Assembly: GCF_050624435.1 (NCBI RefSeq)
Contig: NC_134531.1
Coordinates: 252,540,812 to 252,604,811, forward strand
Direction: 5' to 3'
From: Tenrec ecaudatus
Taxonomy: Eukaryota > Chordata > Mammalia > Afrosoricida > Tenrecidae
Length of the DNA: 64,000 nt
Under the pieces are notes generated by a model. That model saw only the letters and a program-made list of their open reading frames with translations. It did no database searches and was not told the DNA's origin. The first letter of the stretch is position 1. Every line of letters begins with the position of its first letter. A program made the translations under genes and the position numbers. Of this stretch, positions 22,791-35,698 are shown one piece after another.

Positions 22791-23054
22791 AGAACTATAC
22801 TCCCTCAAGATGTGACCTTGAAAAGCAACTTTATAGCAAAGGAGATATGGTACTAGGCAATTTGTGACCTACTGGCTTTATCATATTCGATGTTTTCCAT
22901 ATATTCTCCGCTTAATACATTGATGGAATGACCTTTTGAAAGTTCAACGAAGGTGTCTTAGAGTGAATTTCTTATAATGTGAAGGTCTCCTTTTCCAGGA
23001 AGCAGTAGATATGCATCATAAGCCAATGACCATTATATGGTGTCATGTCTTTTT

Positions 23055-23215
23055 TTTTTTTTTAACATTTTATTAGGGGCTCAACTCTTATCACAATCCA
23101 TGCATATACACACATCAATTGTATAAAGCATATCTGTACATTCTTTGCCATAATCATTTTCTTTCTTTTCTTTTTTTATATTTTATTAGGGGATCATACA
23201 ACTCTTATTCATGTC
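23055..23215 (-). repeat. Two L1 3' termini, minus strand
   Basis: 'aacattttattaggggctc' at about 23,063 and 'atattttattaggggatca' at about 23,178 are two L1 3' ends only about 115 bp apart, each preceded by a poly-T tract. Confidence 0.7.
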
Positions 23216-23515
23216 TTCTTTAGTACACTTATTTAAGCCATGTAAACTCAGTCAGGGAACTCTCTAAGGAACTTACTCAGGAAATTGCACCTTTTCAACA
23301 GAACTCTAAATTGTATGGATTTAGAGATCCTAGATCTCAGAGTAGAAATGCTTTTATTAGGGAAAAAATGGAGAAGTCCAGTGTACTGAAAGTTCAAACT
23401 TCCACCCAGTTTCTTTGAGTGCTTTATGGGAAAAACAAAAACAAACAATGAGCAAGGAAAGGAGTTACAAGACTTGCAGGAATAGTTGACCTTGATGATG
23501 AGAAAGAGTTATTAC
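23216..23515. repeat. Duplicated block shared with 46,460-46,700
   Basis: Shared text includes 'actcaggaaattgcacctt..aacagaactct' versus 'ttcagggaaatttgcactt..aacaaggaatct', 'gatcctagatctcag' versus 'catcctggatctcac', and 'aatgcttttattag' versus 'agtgcttttattag'. Receptor-unit upstream DNA, non-coding. Confidence 0.6.
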
Positions 23516-23519
23516 TACT

Positions 23520-23745
23520 GTTATTCAATGGAAACCCCCAAAGCAAACCAACTTCACTGCCACCAAGTGATGCAGATGCACAGGGACACTATAGGACAAG
23601 GTAGAATTGCTCTGTGACTTTCTGACACTGTATGCTTATGGGAGTGAAAATACCAACTTTCTCCAGAGACACACCTGGTGTTTTCGAACTCCTGACCTTA
23701 CAGATCCCTGTCCAATGAGTAAAGACTATGCTCCCTTTATTTAAT
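23520..23745 (-). repeat. AfroSINE
   Basis: 'cactgccaccaagtgatgc', 'gggacactataggacaaggtagaattg', 'tgacactgtatgcttatggg', 'cctggtgttttcgaactcctgacctt' mark a diverged minus-strand copy. Confidence 0.75.
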
Positions 23746-24394
23746 GGAGGCTGGGGAAAAAATGTTTGGCATTCAAGTGGTCTACATGTATGTGTGGGGA
23801 CTCCCTTGTCTAAATGTGATGACAATGTGACAAGTATACGAGCTATAATAACCTAAAAACATCTGGTTACCAAGGACTGAGTACCACAGGGCATTAGGTA
23901 CTTAGAATGCTGACCAATGTCATGCAGTTTATGGCTTATTTTGGATTTCTGAAGCGTAGTCCCTGGTTGTGTCATGTACTGAAAATGCTTGCGTAAACAT
24001 TATGGCTATAGTCCCATTTTGCACTGAATTTCTGTTTTGCTTATGAGGCAGGATTAAGGTGGGATATGGTAGAAAACACTTAAGTAGGAATCATATTTAA
24101 AATGATAATCCAAGAATAGCTTCAAGAAAAATAGAGTAACATTTACATTTTAAACCAACTCACCATATTCTTGTGATAAAAATTTGAGAAAAATAAATCT
24201 CAAGATAGAGTCCAGCAAATATATTCAAATTTAATATTTTTAAATATCCAAAAATATAACTCCATGTTGAGAGACAAGGAACCAGGTTGAAGTCTGAGAT
24301 TTCAAGAGCACCATCGAAAATAAAATAAGTAAGGATCATTTTCAAGATACTGAAGGGAGAAAAGTTTGAGACAAGAATTGTATATCTATCAAAG

Positions 24395-24635
24395 CTGTAT
24401 TTTCAGGAGCGACCATTCTCTGTGGAAGAACACCGTGCTTGGTACAATGGGGGGGCTGGGCAAAGAGGAAGGCCCTCAATGAGATATACTGACACAGTGG
24501 CTGCAGCAGTGGCCTCAGGCATAAGAGCAATTGTGAGGATGAAACAGGACTGGGCAGTGTTTCATTCTATTGTGCCAAGGGCACTATGAGCCAGAACTGA
24601 TTCGGTGGGACCTAAAAACAGCAACAGCTACAAGC
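24395..24635 (+). mobile_element. RTE/BovB 3' end fragment
   Basis: 'gaagaacaccgtgcttgg', 'aggccctcaatgagatatactgacacagtggctg' in parts, 'gaggatgaaacaggactgggcagtg' and the tail 'gaactgattcggtgggacct' match the RTE 3' ends at 33,780-33,970 and 36,085-36,278. Confidence 0.8.
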
Positions 24636-24959
24636 TGTATTTTTTAGTAATACATGAAGAATTAGAACACCACAGTACTAAACAACCACTTCAAGGGAGG
24701 GCAAGATATATGCATAGTAGGTTTCTAAATATTTATTCATTGCTGTATGTATGTTAACAATACAATGTGCATACAGGCATGTAGGAGAGTAAAACGTGCA
24801 TTCCAATTCATACATGCATGGGTTTACTTAAAATAAAACAGTTTCATCTGTCTCATGAGATTAGTGGATGCCTGCAGACTTCTCTCACTAATGCAACTTT
24901 AGTGCCATTCAGGAGCCTTCCAAAAAAAAAGTTTCAATCAAAAATGTTGTTTTTGTGGG

Positions 24960-25476
24960 TGTGTTAATCTGGGTATATCAGAAAAACAAATCCAAAGAAA
25001 CTCATGATTAAGAGAAAGGTTTATATGAAGGTTTAAGTTAACACCAAGGAAACATCCAAACCCAGTGCTGCCAAGCCCACAAGTCCTATATTAACCCATA
25101 TGGGCACCACCAATCCACAAAGTCCTCCTCCATCTCACAAAACAGATGCAATGATGCCAACTGTCGGGAAAAAGCTGAGTCAGTAAATGTCCAAGCATCT
25201 CAGCTCTGACAGGGGTCTCCACACGGCTGCTCCAGCACCCAGGGCTGCCTCGGGGTAGGTCCATGCGGCTTCTCCTTGGGGATGTCTTGAAGGAAGTCAG
25301 CCTTGCCAGCTGAAGCAGGGATCTAGCTAAGGCAGCTGCACCCTGGTGCGACCATCACAAAGCAAGAGCTCCAAGAACTAGAAACGCGAGGCTCACTGAG
25401 CCATGTATCCCTCTGCCCTTCAAATAAACCCACATGTCTTTATTGGCCAGGTTGATGCAATAAACTAACTACCTCA
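24960..25476 (-). repeat. ERV-L-type (MLT2-like) LTR
   Basis: On the minus strand it opens TGAGGTAGTTAGTTTATTGC and ends ..CCCAGATTAACACA. It shares 'gacctaccc.gaggcagccctgg' and 'gtggagacccctgtcag.gctgagatgctt' with 31,525-32,087. A poly-A signal AATAAA is visible near 25,420 on the opposite strand only. It is antiparallel to the ERV-L pol remnant that begins about 1.1 kb to its right, so the two do not form one simple provirus. Confidence 0.7.
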
Positions 25477-26555
25477 ATCCACCCTTGACAACTTGGCACG
25501 TGCACAAAATTCTTCAACCTCACAATTGGAATTAAGTAACACCTACACCTTAATCCTATAATCCTGTGAATATGTTCCCCCACCTATGAAAGTTTATAAG
25601 CCAGTTACTTCTAGATGTTATCCCCGATTTTGGGTATCCAATTTATATACTGCACACTTACATCAATCCAGTGCTCTGAGGAGACAATAATATTTTCTTA
25701 CATGACGAATCTTCATTCCAGTTGGACCCTTGTTAAGTCTGCATCCATAAGCAAAGTCAAATCTGAACAGGCCATTCATGAAATCAGCAACAATATGCAC
25801 CAGTTCACAGACTCAAAAATCTCCATGTGGTCAAGTTCTGGTCCACTCAATGGGGGCTGCCTCACTCAGCCGTGACAGGGTGCCCATTGGTCGCTGTTAT
25901 TTAGAGCAAGGGCTCTCACCAATAGTCCACAAGCCTCGTCCCCTCATGCTAGGTCATGAACTTTAGACCAGTCACCCCCCTCCCATCTTCTCCTCTTTGT
26001 CTTGTAAACCATGCCCACAGGTGTCAGTGGCCAAACTCAACCCGTCTCTTTATTGCTGCATTTCTCCCACTTCCACTCAACAAGTAGATCCAGGTGGTCA
26101 CCTAGTAAGCATTGTAGCCTGCTCTCAGTTTCTCTTTAACATTCTGTCCTAGAGGGGAGTTTTCGTCATGATTCCAGATTTTTTCCAGCATCTGGCAAAG
26201 ACCACTGGTTCCTGAGTTCTCCAAAGCACTGGGTGCAGCCTATCTTTTCAAAGCTTTTTTACAGGCGTGTCCTAAATCCATCTAAAGATCAAATTTTAAT
26301 GGCTGAAAGCAAGTGGGCATAAAAACTTTCTTTTTCATAATTCCTGTATTTTTTCCCAGAAAACAACCGAGTAAAGTGTGGCTTTATCTGGCCTCAGACT
26401 AGACAAAGAAGAAAAGCTACAATGAGGGAGCTGTCAAACAAACATCTCTCCATCTTATGATTTGTTTCTCTAGTACCCCACTCCTAAGGTACCTATGATC
26501 GTGCTGACCTGATGATGGTAGAGGTGTCAGTTGTAGATAAAGATGCAGTGTGGAG
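25477..26555. other. Unassigned sequence between LTR and ERV-L pol
   Basis: Roughly 1.1 kb, moderately GC-rich. It may be internal ERV sequence, but I recognise no gag motif in either orientation. Short frames at 25,615-25,875 and 25,778-25,966 have no domain signature. Confidence 0.35.
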
Positions 26556-26559
26556 TGTG

Positions 26560-28645
26560 GCAGACCCCTGTTGGTGAATCACAGGGTAGACCATTGGGAT
26601 GCTGGAGTAAACTCCTGCCATCCTAGGCAGACAACAACTCCCCCTTTGAAAAACAGCTGTTGGCCTGTTACTGGGACTTGGTTGAGAATCAACGCCTCAC
26701 TATGGGCCACCAAGTCACCATGAGGACTGAACTACCCACCATGAACTCGGTGTTGTCTGACCCACAGACTCATAAATTAGTACGTGCACAGCAGCACTCC
26801 ATTGTTAAATGGAAGTAGTATACATGAGTCCAGGCCAAAGCAGGACCTGAAGGGATAAGTAAGCTGCATGAAGAAGTGGTCTAATGCCCACAGTCTCCAC
26901 TCCTGTCACAGTACCTTCTTTCTCCAAGTCTGCACCTAGGGCTTCCTAAGAAGTTCCTTACCAGACATTACCTGAAGACCAAAAAAGTCATGTCTGCTTT
27001 ATTGATGTCTTTGCACGGCCGGCAATTGCCACTCTTAAGTGGACAGCAGCAGCACTACAGGCCCTTTCTGGGATCTCCCTAAAGGACAGTGTTAAAGAGA
27101 AATTCTTCCAGAACATCAACTTTGCATATACGGAAAAATGGCCAGATGTGAGACTGTATACTGATTCATAGGTTGTGGATAATGGATTGGTTGGCTGAAT
27201 AGTCCGGGCATTGGAAAGAACATGATTAGAAAATTGATGACAAGGAGGCGTGGGGAAGAGGTATGTGGACCGACCTTCCTGAATGGGCCAAGAAAGTAAA
27301 CGTAATAGAATTTGCTGTGAACGCTAACCAAAGGGTTACGTCTGAAGAGGAGGATTTTAACAATCAAGTGGATAAGATGCCATGCACTGTGGAGACTGGT
27401 CCTCCTCTTTCCTCTGCCACTCCTGTTATCGCCCAATGGGCAAATGAGCAAAGTGGACATGGCGACAGGGATGGAGGTTATGCATGGGCACAGAAACATG
27501 GACTTCTACTCACCAAGGCTGACTTGGCTACTGCCACTGCTGAGTGCCCCATTTGCTAGCAGTAGAAACAAACATTAAGTCCAAGATATGGAACCATACT
27601 CAAGGACATCAACCAGCAACTTGGTGGCAGGTTGATTACATAGGACCACTTCCATCATGGAGTGGGGAGTGTTTTGTTCTTACTAGAATAGACACCTACT
27701 CTTGATATGGATTTTACATCCCTTCACACAACTCTCCTTCCAAAACTACTATTTCTGGAGTTACAGAATGCCTCATCCACCGGCATGGCATCCCACATAG
27801 CATAACTTCATATCAAGGAACTCACTTCATAGCAAATGCTGTGCGGCAATGGGCCCATGCCCATGGAATCCACTGGTCGTATCATGTTCCTCCTCATCAT
27901 GAAGCTACTGGCTTGATAGATTGGTGGAATGGGCTCCTAAAGAAACAATTACGGTGCCAACTAGGTGGCAACAACTGGCGAGGCTGGCACAATATTCTCC
28001 AAGAGGCTGTATACACTCTAAACCAGCGGTCAATATATGGTGCTCTGTCTCCAATAGCCAGAATTCATGGGTCCAGGAACCAAGGGGTGGAAGTTGGAGG
28101 GATACCATTCACTCTTACTCCTAGTGATCCACTTGCAGCATTTCTGCTTCCTGTCCTAGCAGCCCTGTGTTCCTCAGAACTGGAAGTCCTGGTCCCAAAG
28201 TAGGGAACTCTCCCTCCTAGAAACACAGCATGGATTCCACTGAACTGTCAGCTGAGAATGCCCCCAGGCCACTTTGGGCTTTTCATGCCTTTGGATCAAC
28301 AGGTCAGGAAGGGTGACACTGTAGTGAGTGGTGTGATTGATCCTGATTACCAAGGAGAAATTGGAGTGGTGCTCCATAATGGAGGTTAAGATGAATATGT
28401 CTGGAATCCAGGAGATCCCATAGGCCGACTCTTAGTGCTACCATGCCCTGTGATTAAAGTAAATGGTAAATTACAGCAACCCAATCCTGACAGGACTTAT
28501 AATGTCCAGACCCCTCAGGAATGAAGGTCTGGGTCACCCCACCAGGCAAAAACCACGGCCAGTTGAGGTACTGGCTGAGAGCAAAGGTAAAACAGAAGGA
28601 GTAGTAGAAGAAGGTAGTTCTACCTATTAGTTATGACCACGTGAT
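26560..28645 (+). pseudogene. ERV-L pol remnant: RNase H, integrase, dUTPase
   Basis: Plus-strand pieces follow HERV-L pol order. RT connection is at about 26,630-26,860 (KQLLACYWDLV.., HQVTMRT). RNase H is at about 26,990-27,330 (LYTDS-like motif near 27,150, interrupted by a TAG). Integrase covers about 27,340-28,100, with the zinc-finger region (HEQSGHGDRDG-like, ..TAECPIC) and the core. The first core Asp is kept (WWQVDYIGPL, 27,625), the second is Tyr in SYQGTHF (27,812), and the Glu position is Asp in GLIDWWNG (27,915). A dUTPase follows at about 28,220-28,500 (PPGHFGL.., GVIDPDYQGEIGVVLHN). A C-terminal dUTPase is typical of ERV-L class III elements. Several stops and frame changes; inactive. 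No 3' LTR identified. Confidence 0.85.
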
Positions 28646-28649
28646 CAAT

Positions 28650-30220
28650 TGCCAAAGCAAGGTTTGTGATTGTCAGCTTATCTTCTTTATATCTGCTTAT
28701 TGAGAGTTAATACATATATCATATCATTACATAATTCAATCACATCAAGCAATATTGTACAATTGACACCTACATCAGTTTCCAAACATCTTTTCCTTCC
28801 TGGATTCCTTGACATCATCTCCCTTTTACCCAGCCCCTGTCCCCCTGCACACCACGGCACCTTTCCCTACCCTCCAGAAACCCTTCACCTACTTACTGTC
28901 CCTATAGGTTCATCAATTCTGGGTTTCATAGACTGAAAAACAGAAAGACTTTCATAAACCACAAATTCAAGAGGGTAAGCCCAATGACATAACTCATCTG
29001 AGATAAACCCCACGACAAACAAACAAAAACAAAGAAAAATGAGAAAGAACACATGCACTGTGTGGGGATCAACTGACATGGTTTTTACTGTCAAATCTTT
29101 TCTTGAGATGGACTCAAAATCCAGGTCGGGTAACCTCAAGGTCACACTTTGACTGTGTGGAGAGATTTTACTTTTCTTCAGCTTCAACCTGAACTGACAT
29201 GTGGGTTCCACTGTCAGGCCCTGTCCTCATCTTGGGTTGTTGTTATTGGACTCTTTCCATGGTCCATGGTCTCTTTCCACAGATTTAGATAATTTTATTT
29301 TTATGTATTAAACCTGGAGGATTCACCATTTATTTTGTTGAAAGGACAATTATTTGCAATGAAGACATCTTAGGGTTTTTTTTTTTAAAAAAAAAGTCAA
29401 TCATGAGCTCTCCAGCTTTGTTTTTGCACCATCTTCTCCAGCTACTATTTTTCCTCTTTTTTTCAACTTTTTCTGTCCCATTTCCAATAATTATCAATGT
29501 GTTTTGATTACATTTTGATCAATATAAGCCTCAAGAGCTTGGTAAAATTCTTCAATATCTTTTAAATAATTTTCATGTTAGTTCTAACTGGATTTCCTTG
29601 TTTGTGTATAGGTATTATTATATCTTTCTGATGATGACTGTGAGACCATTCCTCTTGAATTCATCATGACCTACAATAGTAAACCATATCATTCAAATGA
29701 CTAATACAAGTTATTTCAGCTTACTCCTTAGCATATCAATTTTGTGCATTATATTTAATTTCAACAACTTCCAATGGTGCTAGATTCATAGTTCATGTAC
29801 TCCAAGTTTCTATTATTAACAGATATTTGCAACTATTGCATCTCATTTTAAGTGATGCCCCAGTAGCAAATGAAGGTTCCAACACTACTCAACCATGTCA
29901 TTATGATTGACTTTACCTTAGGTGACCTGAGACATTCATTTCCTGGTACTATGTTTAACGATATTTCACTACTATTCATGTTATTATCTCTATCAGACTA
30001 TGTTGCTCTGCTATCATACAGACTTTCAGTGGCTGATGGCTAAGAAGTGGATAATCTAGTCTTTCTTTGTTTTTAGTCTACAAACTCTCTAAAAGCAGCT
30101 CACCTTGGTTGACCTGCTGGTATTTCCAATACGATTGGCATACTTTCCAGTATCACAGCAGCACACAAGCTGCCATACCATGCCAAACTGAACATCATGT
30201 AAGAGATAGGAATGAGTTGT
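28650..30220. other. Unassigned, mostly AT-rich
   Basis: Probably starts as ERV-L 3' non-coding sequence. 29,370-29,395 has a poly-T/poly-A junction. The 108-residue minus-strand frame at 28,885-29,211 and others show no known domain. Confidence 0.35.
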
Positions 30221-30223
30221 TGT

Positions 30224-30880
30224 TCTTCTTAGATGCAATTGAGTTGATTCTATGCCATAGAAGCCATATGTACAACAGGAAATTGCATTTCCTGGTCCTG
30301 GAACAATCTCACAATTTCTTTTTTTTTCTATGTAGGAGACAATTGTTGCAACCACTGTGTCACTTCTTCTGGTGGAGGGTCTTGTTCCTTTTCATTGACC
30401 TTGTACTTTACCAAGCATGCTCTCTTTTTCCAGCGTCTGAGTTGTACTGTTAAAATATCCAAAATATGTGAGATGAAGTCTCACCTTTCTTGCTTCTAAG
30501 AAACATTTGGGTATACTTCTTCCAAGACAGGTCTGTTTGTTCTTTTGGAAATCCATGGTACTTTTACTATTCTTTGCTGGCACCACATTCAAATGCACTC
30601 ATTTAGTCTTCCTTATGCCATGTCCAACTTTCACACTCTTATGAAACAATCGATAACACCATGGTCTGGGTCAGGTACACTCTAGTGCTCAAAGAAATAC
30701 CCTTGCTTATCAATATTTTAGAGTTCTTGTGCAGCAGATTTACCAAAGGCAATGTGTCCTTTGATCTCTTGGTGACTGCTTCCATGAGCAATGATGGTGG
30801 ATATAAACTAGATGAAATGTCTGTTTATTGTGATGTTGTTTATTGATCCATTTGTGAGATTTGGGTTTATAAGTCATTTT
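30224..30880 (-). mobile_element. RTE/BovB 3' fragment, minus strand
   Basis: Reverse-orientation RTE tail: 'gatgcaattgagttgattc' (30,232), 'ccactgtgtcacttcttctgg', 'ccttgtactttaccaagcatgc', 'tggtctgggtcaggtacactctagtgctcaaag' in parts (30,662) and 'tttgatctcttggtgactgcttcc'. It is head-to-head with the larger RTE that starts beside it. Confidence 0.75.
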
Positions 30881-30889
30881 GAATCAGAA

Positions 30890-33800
30890 AATCATATGAT
30901 TGACTATGATGGAATAACACAATCAAGAGGAATGACATGGTATTCATCTTCAAAATACATCATGAAGTCAAATATTATATATGATGGGATTCCATCTATC
31001 TGCTGTCAAAGAAATGCAATCAATACAATTCCTTTTTCAAATTTATGCACCAACCACAATAGTAAGTGATGAAGCGATTGAGAAATTCTACCAATTATCT
31101 CAGCCTGACATTTATAAAACATTCAATTTGAGGTATATTGATAATTACTGGCAATTGGAATTGAAAAAAGAGGACTGAAAAGTAGTTGGAAAATATGGTC
31201 ATTTTCCAAATACCTGTGACTTGTTCATAACCAATACCTTTGTTCAACAATACAAAAAATGCCTATACTAAATGGCTTCTCCAGATGGTGTGCATGGAAT
31301 CAAATTGACTACATCTGTGGGAAGAGATGATGGAGAAACTCAATATCAGCAGCTAAAACCTGGCCAAGGTCTAATTGAAAAACAGGGCATCAATTAGTCA
31401 TATGGAAATTCAGGATAAAGGTGAGGAAAATTAAAACAAGACCACAAGAGCCAAAATAGGACCTTGAGTCTATTCTACCTGAAGTTCGAGATTATATTAT
31501 GAACAGATTTGATACATTGATCACTGTAGTAGTTACATAATCTGGTGTCAGTTTGAGAGGAGTAAGAGTGTAGGGGTGGAGTCTGGCCTGTCAATTAAGA
31601 TATAACCAATGTGCCTCTGTGTAGGCATGGCCTTCACCTGAGACTTCTGGGAACTCCTGTATTTCCCTCCTCAATGGCAGGATACACTTCTCTTGGCTCA
31701 CTCCTTGGAGACTCTCTACCAGCAAGGCTGACTCCCTGCAAGACAACCCTGAGGAGAAGCTACATGGACCTACCCTAAAGCAGCCCTGGGTATTGGAGGA
31801 GCCATATGGAGACCCCTGCCAGCGCTGAGATGCTTACAACACCACTGGATCCACAGGACTATCCAACAATGTGCCTGTCATCCTCTTGCAATCGGCATCA
31901 TTGCATGTGCTTGGTGAATCAGAAGAGCACTTTGTAGACTGGTATCAGAAATATGGGCTAATATGGGACTTATGAACTTGATCTAGGCTGGGCTGGACTG
32001 TTTCAATTGTTCTTGTATATCAACGTCTTTTTTCTACACATATGCTTGTCTATGAATTTGTTTCTCTATTCTATCTGGACTGACACAAACACTAATGCCA
32101 GAAGACCTGAGGAGCTGTTGGAGGATATCAAGAACATTATATTTGAAGAAAGGAAAATATCATTAAGAAGATAAGAAATTGAGAACAGATCAAAGTGGAT
32201 ATCAGAGGAGAATGAAACTTGCCCTTAGTCATAGAGTAGCTAAAGCAAAGGGAAGTCATTGGACTGAATACAAAATTCTAGAAAGCAGCTCCAAGAGTTA
32301 AAGCCAAATATTGTAATGAGATGTGGAAAAACCTGAAATTAGAAAACCAGAATGGAAGAACATGCTCAGAATATCTGAAACAAAGAAAAAAAATTCAAGC
32401 ATCAAGTTGCAATCTTGTAAATCTGTATAGACAAAATATAGAATGATGAAGGAAGCATCATGAGAGAATGAAGGAATTCAGAGAATCATTGTACCAAAAA
32501 GTACTAGTAGATATTCCACCATTTCAGGAGGTAGCACATGAGCAAGAGCCAATGGTGATAAAAGAAGTTGAATTGAAAGCATTAGCCAAAAATAGGCTCC
32601 AGGAATTGATGGAATGCCTCAATTGTTTCAAGAAACTGATGAAGAACTGCAAGCACTTACTCATCTAAGCCAGAACATTTGAAAGACGACTACTTGGCCA
32701 ACTGACTTGAAGAGATCCATATTTGTACCCATTCCAATAAAAAAGGTAACCCAACAGAAGACTCACATTATGTTACAGTATAACAGATATCACAAACCAG
32801 TAAAGTTTTGCTGAAGATCATCCAACAACAGTTACAGCAGCACATTGGCAGGGAACTCTCAGAGGGTCAGACTGGATTTATAAGATGACATGGAACTAGG
32901 GATATTATTGCTGATGTCAGATAGATCTTGATTCAAAATAAAGACTACCAAAGGATGTGTACTTGTATCTATGCCAAGGCATTTGACTGTGTAAATCATA
33001 ACTAACTGTGGATATCCTTGAGAAGAATTGGAATTCCAGAACACTTCAGTACACTGATGCATAATATGTACATGGATCAAGAGGCATTTCGGTGAACAGA
33101 ACTAGGGAATGCCACATGGATTAAAACCAGGAAAGCTGTGTGTCAAGATTTTGTCTTCTCACCATAGTTCTTTAATCTATATGCTCAGTCAATAATAATA
33201 GCAGTTGGACTATATGGAGGAGAATGTAGCATCACAGTTGCAGGAAGTCTCATTAACAACCTGTGATATGCAAATAACACAATATTGCTTCCTAAAGTGA
33301 AGAGAATTTGAAGCATTTGCTGAGGAAGATAAAGAATTACAGCTTTCAGTATGGATTACGACTCAATATAAAAAAATAAAATTCTCAGACTGGACCAACA
33401 TCATGATAAATGAAGAAAAGTTTGAAATTGTCAAGAATTTTATCTAGCTTGAATCTATAATCAATGCTAATAGAAGCAGTTTGTTTCAGCAGAAGACCTC
33501 TTAAAAATGTTGAAAAGCAAGGACGTTACTTTGACCAAGCCATGGTATTCTCAATTGCCTCACAGGCATGTAGACTTTAAGCAACGAATAAAGAAGATTG
33601 AAGAAGAATTGATGCATTTGCCTTGTGGTGATGGAGAAGATAATAAAGGTGCCATGGACTGTGAAAAGACAAATCGATCGGTTTTGCAAGAAGTAAGGTC
33701 AGAGGGCTCCTTGCAGCCAAAGATGGCAGAGTTTGTCTTATATTTTGGACATGTTGTCAGGAGAGACAAGTTCCTGGAGAAGAACATCAGGCTTGCTAAA

Positions 33801-33980
33801 GTGGAGGCCAGAGTAAAGGGAAGGTCTTCAGGGAGATGGATTTACACAGTGGCCGCCACAATAGACTCAAGCAGAGAAACAATTGTGAGGATGATACATG
33901 GCCAGTCAGTGCTTCATTCTCTTGTGTGTTAGGTCACTAGAGGTCAGAACTGACTCAGTGGCACCTAACAACAACTAATC
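30890..33980 (+). mobile_element. RTE/BovB LINE, nearly full coding length, inactive
   Basis: The order is apurinic-type endonuclease (about 30,900-31,520; e.g. 'gcttctccagatggtgtgcat', 'aaattgactacatctgtgggaagagatgatgg' in parts), then a solo LTR at 31,525-32,087, then reverse transcriptase and C-terminal region (32,095-33,900), then the 3' tail 'gaactgactcagtggcacctaacaacaac'. Conserved RT landmarks include 'ctatgccaaggcatttgactgtgtaaatca' in parts (32,970) and the FADD-type active site near 33,258-33,285. There the frame reads ..NNL-stop-YANN, so both catalytic Asp residues are Asn and a TGA precedes them. This is the kind of element whose machinery mobilises AfroSINEs. The open frame 33,507-33,932 is the conserved C-terminal part. 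Confidence 0.85.
31525..32087 (+). repeat. Solo ERV-L-type LTR inside RTE
   Basis: Opens TGTAGTAGTTACATAATC, closes ..TGGACTGACACA, and is flanked by ATCAC (31,520-31,524) and AACAC (32,088-32,092), a 5-bp target duplication with one mismatch, as ERV-L integrases make. RTE coding sequence resumes after it, so the LTR is younger than the RTE. Confidence 0.85.
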
Positions 33981-34189
33981 TAGATACAACATTACTCATC
34001 ATATAATACAACTTCTCTGATCACTTGCTCAGCAGACTGATAAAATAATATTGATGAGGGTGTACTCCAGTAAGTAGTCTCAGAAACCCACAGGAGATCC
34101 CTTTTAGTCAATATTGCCTTGGGTGCAGTGATTTTAGATGTATGCATGTATATTTTCTGTTCCTTAAAGATATTGCTGCAAAAAGGAGA

Positions 34190-35147
34190 TTGGGCCTCCA
34201 CTCAAGTACTCCCTCAATGCAAGAATACTTTCTTCTATTAAATTGGCATTCTATGATGTTCACCTTACCGACACAATCGCTGAAGACAAAGCAGGTGAAT
34301 AAGCAAATGTGGTGAAGAAAGCTGATGGTGCCCGGCTCTCAAGAGATATAGCGTCTGGGGTCTTAAAGGCTTGAAGGTAAACAAGCGGCCAAGTAGCTGA
34401 GAAGCAACAAAGCTCACATGGAAGAAGCGCACTAGCCTGTGTGATCACGAGATGTCAAAGGTTTCAGGTATCAGGTATTGTCAGAACAAAAAATCTTACC
34501 ATAGTGCATCAGGAGGGGAGTGCGCAGTGGAGACCCAAAGCCCATTTAGAGGCCACTTGACATCCCCTTACTGTAGGGTCTCAGGGAGGAGACTATCCAG
34601 TCAGGGTGTGATGTAGCAACAATAAAAAAATACAACTTTCCTCTAGTTCCTAAATGCTTTCCCTCCTCCCCTCACTATCATACCCAATTCTGCCTTGCAA
34701 GTCTGGATGGACCAGAGGATGTACACTGACAGATATAGGAACTGGAAATACAGGGAATCCAGGTTGGATGATCTCTTCAGGACCAGTACTGTGAACGGCG
34801 ATACTGGGAGAGTTGAGGGAAGGTGGGGTGGAAATGGAGGACCGATTACAAGGATCTACATTTGAACTCCTCCCTGGGCACGGACAACAGAAAAGTAGGT
34901 GAAGGGAGACATCGGACAGTGGAAGATATGACAATATAATAATTTATAAATTATCAAGGGCTCATGAGGGAGGGGTGAGCAGGGAGGGATGAGAAAACTT
35001 GAGGACCTTATGCCAAGGACTTACATGGAGAGCAAATATTTTGAGAATGATGAGGGCAATGAATGTACAAATGTGTTTTACACAACTTATGTATGTATGT
35101 ATGATTATAAGAGTTGTTATAGTCCCTAATAAAACAATTAAAAGAAG
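34190..35147 (+). repeat. L1 3' UTR, plus strand
   Basis: From 'gggcctccactcaagtactccctcaatgcaag' in parts, through 'atatagcgtctggggtcttaaaggcttgaagg' and 'gactatccagtcagggtgtgatg', to 'tgtatgtatgattataagagttg.tatagtccctaataaaac'. It carries one version of the 235-bp module. Directly follows the RTE tail after about 200 bp. Confidence 0.8.
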
Positions 35148-35698
35148 GTATTGCTGCAAAATGGCTTATACATCACAGGAAAAGTGTCACCTTCTCTTCT
35201 CTGTACCTGTAAGTGTAATCCCTTTTCTTGTTCAAATTTTCACCTTGAACAAGTGCAGATTTCACCTACATAAAATACTGCCTTTCTCTTCAGTAAGCAT
35301 GGGATATTATTTATAAATCTCTATTCCTGTTTCCTTGCTGTTAATCATCAAAGAATATTGCTTCATGTATGCATACATATTTATTTGTCTTTTCATAAAA
35401 ATGAGGTTATACAATACTTGCACTTGTGAGTGAAATATTTCATTCAAAATAACAATTTCAGATTTATCCATGCTAGAGGACTTTTGAGGACGCATCTTTA
35501 TTCTTCGTGGTGGTGTAGCATCTCATAGACATTTTTCATTAACCTTTTTTTGCTTCAATGTATGACATATTTAAATTAACTAGTAATAAACATGTAATTG
35601 TCCCTAGGATACATTATTGAATGACCCAATATGCTAGACAGTATTTTAAGTCCGTATAATATACAATAAGCTATGACAAGGTTGATCTTGATTAGAAG

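Noticed and set aside
33507-33932. 141-residue frame as an independent gene
   Set aside because: It is the conserved C-terminal region of the RTE/BovB ORF, followed by the RTE tail.
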